From Sulfuricurvum sp. PC08-66 (GTDB lineage: Bacteria; Campylobacterota; Campylobacteria; Campylobacterales; Sulfurimonadaceae), in assembly GCA_000830255.1 (NCBI GenBank), contig JQIT01000003.1, positions 186,001 to 250,000 on the forward strand: a DNA stretch of 64,000 bases, given 5' to 3'. The notes below the pieces were generated by a model, which was not told the DNA's origin, made no database searches, and saw nothing but the letters and a program-made list of their open reading frames with translations. This document shows, piece by piece, positions 55,255-62,408 of this stretch (its first letter is position 1; each line of letters starts with the position of its first letter). The position numbers and the translations under genes were made by a program.

Positions 55255-56544
55255 TCAAAACCCCTCGAGTAAAAATTTCCATGCAGGTAGTATTTCTACA
55301 TGAATACCTTCAAGGTCGAAATCCTCCTCTTGTTCAAGTGTGACAATGATGCCACGTGTAGCTGCGACGTACTTCGCCGCCGTCAAAAGTCCCGCAAGCT
55401 CTCGCTCTTTGGTGGGAGCAAAGCTCATATCGATGCTCACTTGTAGTGGTATTAATTCCCCCTCATTTTCGACGATGAAATCGCACTCTTTTTGACCCTT
55501 GGCAAAAAGCAGTGGAATGCCTCGACGTTGTAGCTCTATGGCGACGAGATTTTCGAGCAATTTGCCTTGCTCTTGCGAATAGCGATAGGTGAGGGCAGTC
55601 AAAAATCCGTTGTCAATGACATACACTTTTTTCTCTGAGAGTTCACGGCGCACGATAGAGGGGTCATATCGAGAAGCAATCACTCCAAAATAGACCGCTT
55701 GCGCCATTTCGAGATAATCATGCAGGGTGTTTTTGGCGATACGAAAGCCCGCGCTCTTCATTTCATTGTGAATTTTGGCTATGGAGAGAGGGCTTCCCAC
55801 GCCCTCGATGACTCTTTTGAGGAAATATTTCAAAGCGACTACATTCGACTCATGATAGCGTTCGATGAGGTCTTTGAAAATCATCACATCGAAATACTCT
55901 TGGAGGATTTTGCGTCGTGTAGTCACATCTGGAATGAAAACCAACTCAGGAAATCCACCCTCTTGGAGATAGCGCGTAAAAGCAGTAGCGCGTTGCGCCT
56001 TGTCCGATGCGCTGTTGGCGTCGCGTGGGATTTGCATAAAATCCAAAAACTCCCCAAACGAAAGAGGAAACACTTCATACCGTAGTGAGCGTCCGCGAAG
56101 TGCTGTTGCAATATCACTGCCTAATAGCTTGGCATTGGAGCCTGTCACAAAGAGATGACGACTTACGCTCTCATCGATACGGCGTACAAATTTTTCCCAC
56201 CCCTCGATTTCTTGAATCTCATCGAAAAAAAAATAGCATTTATCCAGCTCTATATGGGGGTAGAGTTCGCGGTAGCTTTGCAAGATGATATCGAGGTCAT
56301 TTGCCTCTAGGTGGAGTCGCTCATCTTCGAAATTGAGGTAGAGAATGCTCTCTTTTGGGAGACGTTGGCGTAGCTCTTGAATGGCGCCTAGCAGGAGAGA
56401 GGTCTTGCCAGAGCGACGCATGCCTGTCACGACAATGATCTTGTCCAACTCCAAGGGCAGTTGAAGTTCACGCCGCTTTTGCACGCGCAAAGGAGTAGTG
56501 TGAAAATCAGAAATGAGTTCTTTGATGAGGGCTTTTTTGTTCAT
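55255..56544 (-). CDS. AAA_14/DUF4143 ATPase, copy 2
   Basis: About 429 residues from ATG 56544. In-frame ATGs also exist at 56553 and 56568, none with a clear ribosome-binding site; the one at 56568 falls in an inverted repeat. P-loop VVTGMRRSGKTSLLLGAI, Walker B CYFFFDEIQEIEGW, sensor LFVTGSNAKLLG, then RSLRYEVFPLSFGEFLDFMQ and the DUF4143 domain with the nuclease-like block ELQRRGIPLLFAKGQKECDF. Same family as 46312-47598 but diverged. Function not established. Confidence 0.85.
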   Translation of the reverse strand: MNKKALIKELISDFHTTPLRVQKRRELQLPLELDKIIVVTGMRRSGKTSLLLGAIQELRQRLPKESILYLNFEDERLHLEANDLDIILQSYRELYPHIELDKCYFFFDEIQEIEGWEKFVRRIDESVSRHLFVTGSNAKLLGSDIATALRGRSLRYEVFPLSFGEFLDFMQIPRDANSASDKAQRATAFTRYLQEGGFPELVFIPDVTTRRKILQEYFDVMIFKDLIERYHESNVVALKYFLKRVIEGVGSPLSIAKIHNEMKSAGFRIAKNTLHDYLEMAQAVYFGVIASRYDPSIVRRELSEKKVYVIDNGFLTALTYRYSQEQGKLLENLVAIELQRRGIPLLFAKGQKECDFIVENEGELIPLQVSIDMSFAPTKERELAGLLTAAKYVAATRGIIVTLEQEEDFDLEGIHVEILPAWKFLLEGF

Positions 56545-56560
56545 GAAAGACATTTTAGCA

Positions 56561-56601
56561 AAAATCATCTTTTTTAGAGGGATGATTTTCTACAAATCAT
56601 C
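56561..56601. promoter_or_regulatory. Inverted repeat at the start of ATPase copy 2
   Basis: AAAATCATC (56561-56569) and GATGATTTT (56581-56589) form a perfect 9-bp inverted repeat, and a third half-site AAATCATC follows at 56594-56601. This looks like an operator for the ATPase gene, perhaps autoregulatory. Confidence 0.4.
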
Positions 56602-56646
56602 TTTTTATACTTCGATTTTTTGCAATTCACACCAATACTCGTAGGG

Positions 56647-56722
56647 GGTATCGCCTAGTCATTCCGAGATATCCAGCATTTTATTCCGAAATTTACAGCT
56701 TCTAGGGCGCCTTAACTCGCCC
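56647..56722. repeat. Repeat element, copy A
   Basis: Carries GGTATCGCCTAGTCATTCC (56647-56665) and GGCGCCTTAACTCGCCC (56706-56722). Both blocks recur with near identity at 59632-59685, where the second block is the end of gspF. The inner part differs between copies. Confidence 0.7.
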
Positions 56723-56739
56723 ATATCGAGGAAAAAGTA

Positions 56740-56919
56740 CTACTGATGAAAGGTAAAGGCTTTGCTGTTGCGATTGAGTTCTTCGACTTTTTGGATTGCG
56801 ATATTTGCGCCGTGAGATTTTTCGAGTGTTTGAAAGATATGGGCGTTCATTCCCAAATTTCTAGCTCCTTGAGAGGCGATACTAATAAACCTCGCGTAAT
56901 CGCGCCATGTGGTTTTCAA
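56740..56919 (-). CDS. Possible 59-residue frame behind the WD40-caspase gene
   Basis: A minus-strand frame from TTG 56919 to TAG 56740, 8 bp behind the stop of the WD40-caspase gene. The middle reads FISIASQGARNLGMNAHIF and the end EELNRNSKAFTFHQ, with a coding-like composition. There is no ribosome-binding site. Part of it (QGARNLGM) is also found in the repeat behind gspF as QGAKNLGM, so this may be a gene fragment rather than a live gene. No family recognised. Confidence 0.35.
   Translation of the reverse strand: MKTTWRDYARFISIASQGARNLGMNAHIFQTLEKSHGANIAIQKVEELNRNSKAFTFHQ
56847..56873. repeat. Repeat element, partial copy B
   Basis: 27 bp beginning TCATTCCCAAATTTC, with one mismatch to 59643-59669, behind gspF. 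It supplies the inner part that copy A lacks. Confidence 0.7.
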
Positions 56920-56927
56920 AGATTATG

Positions 56928-59522
56928 TTACAACTCTAGCTTTGCATTCCCATCGATTGTTGGCTCTTGTTTTTTGAGTGGTCCTAGCGCATCACTTGCT
57001 TCGCTTGTCTTGAAGCTGGACTCTTTGAATATATCGGTGATGCTGTTTTTGCCACTTGCGATACTTTTCATGACAAAGTAGCTAAAAAGTCGATGTCCTT
57101 TCTCCGCATACATATTGCTGTATTGTGTTCCTTGACCTGCTGTTAGCACAACCATTTTGGATTTATCGAAGCTTACTTTTTTGGGTTTGATACGTGGAGC
57201 GGCGACCCCTTTGATGATAGTTTTGCCATCGCTTGCACCACTAAAACAGCTATCGACTATCGTAATTACCTTACCCGCCTTGGATGCGCTTAGACGATTG
57301 TAGATATTGTGGAGACTGAACTCCTTCTCGCGGGTAATGTAATCAGGTATTTTGTCTGATGGTAGCATAAACGGTTCACCCTCATTGGTAGCATCGGGCA
57401 TCCCATGACCGTTGTAGTAAAAGTAGATGGAATCGCCTACTTTGATGTCTTGTGTGAGGAGATAATCAAGCTTATCCTGTATCGCTCCTGCTGTTGCTTT
57501 GCTGTCTATGAGTGCGACGGTGTTGCGCTTGGTGATACCAAGTCGTTTTTGCATAAGTTGAGTGAATAGCTCTGCACTTCGCTTGGAGTAGGGTATCGGT
57601 TCTGTTTCATTGTATTGCTCGATACCGATGACGAAGAGCCATTTGGTTTTATCCTCTTTGGAGGGTTTGAGTTTGGCGATGAGTGGCTCGAGGTCGTCGG
57701 TAAATTTCTGCCCTTTTGCGTTGGCGGATTCACCGTAGCCCAGTGCTTGGACTTGGTAGCGGTCGACGAGGTTGGGGTTTTGGAGGGTAAGTTTGGCTTG
57801 AGATTTACTGTCAAATGCTATTTTTTTGTCTTCGATAGCGACTTTGACCGTTTCGGGGCGAAAGTCAGTATCGGTGAGAGTGGCGATTGTTTCATTGATT
57901 TTTATCGATTTGAGGACAAAGTTATTATCCACAAGCTCAAACTCTGCAATAGCATCTGCAGTTGCAAGATTCTCTTTGAGTGATTTTGCGACAGCTTTAT
58001 CGCTGATAGGCAATGCTACTTTTTTGCTCCAGTTGGCATTTGTGGCGGATATATCTACGTACATCACCTTTGTCTCGGCATCGTAGTTTGCTTTTTTGAG
58101 GGTAAGTGCGCCCATGACATTTTGCAATGCAATAGCACTAAATTCTCTAAGCTTTTCGGGGATGGCTTGCTTTTTGGCTTCTTGCTCTTTGGCGATTTTG
58201 GTTAAGTCTTCCGCATAGAGTTTTTTGAGTCGCTCTACCTCTTGGTTTCTTGCCTCTACATCGTGACGATAGTGTGACTGGAGTGTTTCGATACTTTTGG
58301 CTCGCTCTGCCATGACACGCTCAACACGAGATGCAAACTCCGCCTTGGATTCAAACTCGTCCTTGACGAGAGTTGCAACAGGTGGAAGGGCAGGTTTGGC
58401 TATTTCTGGAGGGATGATGAGAGTCATGGGTGAGCGCGGGGTGAGATAGGCGTCGATTTGAGATTGGATACTTTTCGCGATTGTAGTAAAAGGTTTTTGG
58501 GAGTATTCATGGTTAAAAACTTTTTTGTTATTCTTGATTGCTTTACTTTTTAATGCTAAGCCATCCAGTTCGCTTGCACTTATGGGATTGGTCTCCCAAA
58601 GCATTACGATATTCAAATCTCTTTTTGTTATATAAAGTTTGTTTTTTGACAGAGCAACAGAGGTGATATCGCCGCTAGTACCTGATACAAAGGTTTTGAG
58701 TTCTATGCCACTCTCTCTATTCCAAAGTTTTACGGTGTCATCATTGCTTCCCGTTAAGATAAATCGATTGTCATTAGAAAAAGCAATAGAACTAACATAA
58801 CCACTATGTCCATTAAAGACTTTTAGCACTTTGCCACTTTTACTATCCCAAAGCCTAGCAGTCTTATCGTCGCTTCCTGTTAAGACGAAGCGATTGTCAT
58901 TGGAGAGAGCAACAGATTTAACAATACTACTATGCCCTGTAAAAGTCATAATCACTTTGCTATTCTCTGCATCCCAAAGTTTTGCGGTTTTATCGCTACT
59001 TCCCGTGACGATGTAGCGATTATCGCTTGAAATGGTAACGCAGGTGACAGAATTACTGTGCCCTTTAAAAGTTTGTAGCGCTTTACCGCTTTTTATATCC
59101 CAAAGTTTTGCAGTGTTATCAGTGCTTCCTGTCACGACATAGCTGTTGTCGCTTGAGAGCGTGACGGAAATAACATAGTGACTATGCCCTGCAAGGGTTT
59201 TTAGCTCTTCACCACTCTCTCTATCCCAAAGTTTGGCAGTATTATCGCTACTTCCTGTTACGATATAGCGATTGTCTTTTGAAATGGCAATGGAGTTGAT
59301 TACCTTATTATGTTTTGTAAATAACCCACCGAATGTCTTTAGCTCCGCGCCACTTTCTCTATCCAAAAGTTTTGCAGTGTTATCCGATTTTCCTGTAACT
59401 ATGTAGCGATTGTCGCTTGAGAGGGCAATGGAGGTACTATGCTTAAATGTTTTTAGCGTTCGTTCCGCATAGACTGTAGTTATCACTAGAAATATCATTA
59501 GGGCTTTTTTGATTTTGTCCAT
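56928..59522 (-). CDS. Exported WD40 - caspase-like (C14) protease fusion
   Basis: An 864-residue protein with a signal peptide ending near TTVYA. Seven WD40 blades follow (about 22-320), each with a motif such as TGSSDNTAKLWD; blade 7 is diverged. A coiled-coil region of about 100 residues rich in Glu/Lys leads to a linker domain and then a caspase/orthocaspase domain from about 640: FVIGIEQYNETEPIPYS, the catalytic His in YFYYNGHGMP and the Cys in ITIVDSCFSGASDG, and finally LTAGQGTQYSNMY. Both catalytic residues are intact. Export is odd for a caspase-like death protease and suggests a periplasmic target. Related repeat fragments lie on both sides. Confidence 0.9.
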   Translation of the reverse strand: MDKIKKALMIFLVITTVYAERTLKTFKHSTSIALSSDNRYIVTGKSDNTAKLLDRESGAELKTFGGLFTKHNKVINSIAISKDNRYIVTGSSDNTAKLWDRESGEELKTLAGHSHYVISVTLSSDNSYVVTGSTDNTAKLWDIKSGKALQTFKGHSNSVTCVTISSDNRYIVTGSSDKTAKLWDAENSKVIMTFTGHSSIVKSVALSNDNRFVLTGSDDKTARLWDSKSGKVLKVFNGHSGYVSSIAFSNDNRFILTGSNDDTVKLWNRESGIELKTFVSGTSGDITSVALSKNKLYITKRDLNIVMLWETNPISASELDGLALKSKAIKNNKKVFNHEYSQKPFTTIAKSIQSQIDAYLTPRSPMTLIIPPEIAKPALPPVATLVKDEFESKAEFASRVERVMAERAKSIETLQSHYRHDVEARNQEVERLKKLYAEDLTKIAKEQEAKKQAIPEKLREFSAIALQNVMGALTLKKANYDAETKVMYVDISATNANWSKKVALPISDKAVAKSLKENLATADAIAEFELVDNNFVLKSIKINETIATLTDTDFRPETVKVAIEDKKIAFDSKSQAKLTLQNPNLVDRYQVQALGYGESANAKGQKFTDDLEPLIAKLKPSKEDKTKWLFVIGIEQYNETEPIPYSKRSAELFTQLMQKRLGITKRNTVALIDSKATAGAIQDKLDYLLTQDIKVGDSIYFYYNGHGMPDATNEGEPFMLPSDKIPDYITREKEFSLHNIYNRLSASKAGKVITIVDSCFSGASDGKTIIKGVAAPRIKPKKVSFDKSKMVVLTAGQGTQYSNMYAEKGHRLFSYFVMKSIASGKNSITDIFKESSFKTSEASDALGPLKKQEPTIDGNAKLEL

Positions 59523-59631
59523 GCGTTTCTCCTTGTGTTCTTTCGGTATTGTAATCGGGTGATGCTTATTTTTGAATGGAGTGATTTTATGTTCGCTGGA
59601 TGTTCACACGATTACATTTTACAGCTTTAGT

Positions 59632-59685
59632 GGTATTGCCTAGTCATTCCCAAATTTTTAGCTCCTTGAGCGCCTTAACTCGCCC
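59632..59685. repeat. Repeat element, copy C (overlaps gspF 3' end)
   Basis: GGTATTGCCTAGTCATTCC at 59632-59650, a middle shared with copy B, and GCGCCTTAACTCGCCC at 59670-59685, which includes the gspF stop. With copies A and B it brackets the WD40-caspase gene. Confidence 0.7.
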
Positions 59686-60892
59686 CCACATTGAGTGAGA
59701 AGATAGGCAACAACATCGCCGCGACAATGACACCCATGATGATACCTACGACGACGATGAGCATCGGTTCGAGTAGTCCCAAAAAGGTGTCGGTTTTGTC
59801 TTTGTTCTCTTCATTGTAGAGTTGGGCGAGGTTTTCGAGCATTTGGGGCAGTTGTGAGGTCTCTTCGCCTAGCGCGATGGCTTGGACGAAGCTACGGTCG
59901 AAGTCAAACCCCGCCTTGTGCAAGCTCTGGCTAAATTTCTTGCCCTCGACGACATAGATGGCGGCTTGGGAGATTTTGGCTTTGATAGGGGCGCTATCGA
60001 TGATATTGGCAGAGAGTTTTGCCGTGTGCACGAAGGGCACGCCAGAGCGTAGCAACATCGAGGAGATGAAGCTAAAGCGTGCCAATTCACTGGTCTTGAT
60101 GAGGCGACCAATGAGCGGCATACGCAACATAAAGGCATCGACACGGTACCCAAAAGGGGCGAAGGTGCGCTTGGCATAGGAGAAGCTCGATATGGCGATA
60201 ATCAAAAGGATAAGCACCCACAGCCAATTGCCGCCCAAGAAATCGCCTGCATCGATGACGAATTGGGTCAGCGGCGGCAGAGCTTTGTCCATTTGGGTGA
60301 AAATCTCGGTGATTTTGGGGACGATGACGGTGAGCATGACACCCACCATGAGCGAGGCGAGGATGATGATGAAGAGCGGATAGGTCATTGCCTTGGAGAT
60401 TTGCTTGGCGATGCGCTCTTGTTGTTTGAGAAAATCGGCTAGCTCCAAGAGGACTAGCTCTAGTAGACCGTTCTCCTCGGCGACCTTGACGCTTTGCTTG
60501 AAGAAGCTAGGTAGCACGATCACCTTTTGGGATTCGAGCGACGTATAGAAGCTCTGACCTTCGGCTATCATCGTCTCGACAGCGATGAGAAAATCACGCA
60601 GACGTGCATGGTCGGTGTCGTTTTTGAGGAGTCTGACCGCTTGGATGATAGGGATGCCTGCTTTGAGGTAGATAGAGAGATTGCGTGAAAAATTAGAGAG
60701 GATTTTGGTAGGCAGTTGCGGTGTGCGCAGTCGCTCGATACGCGCCAAAATCGACTCGGAAGAGGCGTAGACCTTCTCGTAATAGATGCCGCGTGATTGT
60801 AATCGACGCTTGGCATCTTCCAGAGAGGGGGCTTCGATACGGTCGGAAACCTTTTTGCCTTCTCGTGTGATTCCTTTGTAGGCAAAAACCAT
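59675..60892 (-). CDS. gspF: Type II secretion inner-membrane platform protein GspF
   Basis: A 405-residue protein with two GspF domains. It starts FAYKGITREGKKVSDRIEAP, and has NFSRNLSIYLKAGIPIIQAVRLL and FSFISSMLLRSGVPFVHTA as the two repeat signatures. Three hydrophobic helices are near 170-195, 220-240 and 375-400. It anchors the pseudopilus assembly ATPase. One base after gspE. The major pseudopilin gene gspG, which normally follows, is missing; the WD40-caspase gene is there instead. Confidence 0.93.
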   Translation of the reverse strand: MVFAYKGITREGKKVSDRIEAPSLEDAKRRLQSRGIYYEKVYASSESILARIERLRTPQLPTKILSNFSRNLSIYLKAGIPIIQAVRLLKNDTDHARLRDFLIAVETMIAEGQSFYTSLESQKVIVLPSFFKQSVKVAEENGLLELVLLELADFLKQQERIAKQISKAMTYPLFIIILASLMVGVMLTVIVPKITEIFTQMDKALPPLTQFVIDAGDFLGGNWLWVLILLIIAISSFSYAKRTFAPFGYRVDAFMLRMPLIGRLIKTSELARFSFISSMLLRSGVPFVHTAKLSANIIDSAPIKAKISQAAIYVVEGKKFSQSLHKAGFDFDRSFVQAIALGEETSQLPQMLENLAQLYNEENKDKTDTFLGLLEPMLIVVVGIIMGVIVAAMLLPIFSLNVGAS

Positions 60893-60893
60893 A

Positions 60894-62408
60894 TCAGTGC
60901 TCTTTTATGCCCACACGAATAGCCTCTTCGAGACTGGTGCGGTGCTCTAGCAAGAGGCGTTTGATAGACTCCTCGAGGGTGACCATGCCCATTTCGCGCA
61001 TGGCGGCGCGGATTTCGACATCGCTGGCTTCATCTTTTATGAGCAGTTTGATACGGTCATTCATGATGAAGAGCTCACCTACGGCAATACGCCCTGCGTA
61101 GCCTGTGTAGTTGCATTTGGCGCACCCTTTGGGCTTGTAGATTTGCGCACCTTGGGGGAGATGGTACGCCGTGGCGTACTCTTCGCTGATGGCATCCTCG
61201 ACCTTGCAGTGTTCGCACAGGCGGCGTACCAATCGTTGTGCCAATACACCGCGAAGCGTCGTGGAGATGAGGAATTTATCGACACCGATATCCAGAAGTC
61301 GCGTAATCGCCGCGGTAGCGGTGTTGGTGTGTAGGGTCGAGATGAGGAGGTGTCCCGTAAGGGCGGCTTGGATAGCGATTTGCGCGGTTTCAGCGTCGCG
61401 AATCTCACCCACCATGATGACATCGGGGTCTTGGCGTAGCATGGAGCGTAGCGCACTAGCGAAGGTCAGACCCACTTTGGTGTTGACCTGTACTTGGGTG
61501 ATATTCTCGGCGTTGTACTCTACAGGGTCTTCGGCGGTCATGATGTTTTTGTCGGGGCTGGCAATGGTCTGCAAAAAGGAGTGCATCGTGGTCGATTTCC
61601 CGCTCCCTGTGGGTCCTGTGACCAAAATCATGCCGTGTGAAAAGCGCAAAAGCTCTCGAAATTTCGCCGTCATCGTACTCTCAAAGCCCAATCCCTCGAG
61701 GGTCGGGATAGAGTTGCTTTGCATCAAAATCCGCATAACGACGCGCTCGCCATAATAGCTAGGCAGTATCGAGACGCGAATATCCAGACTCTTGCCTGCG
61801 ATGGTGATTTGGGTGCGACCATCTTGGGGGATGCGCTTTTCGGAGATGTCGAGGTTGGAGATGATTTTGATACGAGAGATGATGAGGGGAGCGATGTTTT
61901 TGTCGATGAGAGCGTGTCGCGCCATGACGCCATCGACACGGAAACGCACCTCGCCGTTGAACTCTAAGGACTCGATGTGAATATCGCTGGCGCCCTTTTT
62001 GACCGCTTGGTAGAAGAGCGCATTGACGAATTTGATAATAGGTGCAGACTCTTCACTGGTCAAAATATCGCTGGAGTTTTTCAAGAAACTCGTAAGGTCT
62101 ATCTCTTCGTCGCTCTCTGACTCTTGGTTGGTGGGGACGTTTTCAAGTTCGCTCTCGGTTTTTATCTCTAGGGCGCGGTGGTAGAGTCGCTCATAGGAGT
62201 GGTCGTCCAGATACGCCAGAGAGAGGGGCGTGTCGATTTTGGCCAAAAACCCTAGCGCTTGTGCTGTATGCTCAGGGCGGAAAATAGCGTAGGGGGTCTC
62301 ATCGATAGTGGTGAAAATACATAGATGCTTCATCGCTTGCGTGGCATCGATACCCTCGATAGAGAGCGGTGTCAAATCGAGATGTTCGAGCGTGGGGATA
62401 GCTATCAT
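60894..62408 (-). CDS. gspE: Type II secretion ATPase GspE
   Basis: A 504-residue hexameric ATPase. The N-terminal domain is diverged, followed by KKGASDIHIESLEFNGEVRF, the arm motif, Walker A TGPTGSGKSTTMHSF, Asp box MTAEDPVEYN, Walker B DVIMVGEIRDAETAQIA, and a His box LISTLHTNTA. A zinc site, CEHC and CAKCNYTGY, lies near 410-435, as in GspE and PilB. It powers pseudopilus growth. Overlaps gspD by 4 bp (ATGA). Confidence 0.95.
   Translation of the reverse strand: MIAIPTLEHLDLTPLSIEGIDATQAMKHLCIFTTIDETPYAIFRPEHTAQALGFLAKIDTPLSLAYLDDHSYERLYHRALEIKTESELENVPTNQESESDEEIDLTSFLKNSSDILTSEESAPIIKFVNALFYQAVKKGASDIHIESLEFNGEVRFRVDGVMARHALIDKNIAPLIISRIKIISNLDISEKRIPQDGRTQITIAGKSLDIRVSILPSYYGERVVMRILMQSNSIPTLEGLGFESTMTAKFRELLRFSHGMILVTGPTGSGKSTTMHSFLQTIASPDKNIMTAEDPVEYNAENITQVQVNTKVGLTFASALRSMLRQDPDVIMVGEIRDAETAQIAIQAALTGHLLISTLHTNTATAAITRLLDIGVDKFLISTTLRGVLAQRLVRRLCEHCKVEDAISEEYATAYHLPQGAQIYKPKGCAKCNYTGYAGRIAVGELFIMNDRIKLLIKDEASDVEIRAAMREMGMVTLEESIKRLLLEHRTSLEEAIRVGIKEH

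Noticed and set aside
56746-57081. 111-residue plus-strand frame behind the ATPase
   Set aside because: Its second half is antisense to the caspase gene, it has no ribosome-binding site, and its first half is antisense to the 59-codon frame.
46312-59522. Transposon or integrase carrying the island
   Set aside because: No transposase, integrase, terminal inverted repeats or tRNA-edge duplication was seen; tRNA-Ala lies far away at 32.7 kb with no second partial copy noticed.
59523-59674. gspG pseudopilin fragment behind gspF
   Set aside because: No GFTLIE-type prepilin peptide could be found in any frame of this gap, only the repeat.
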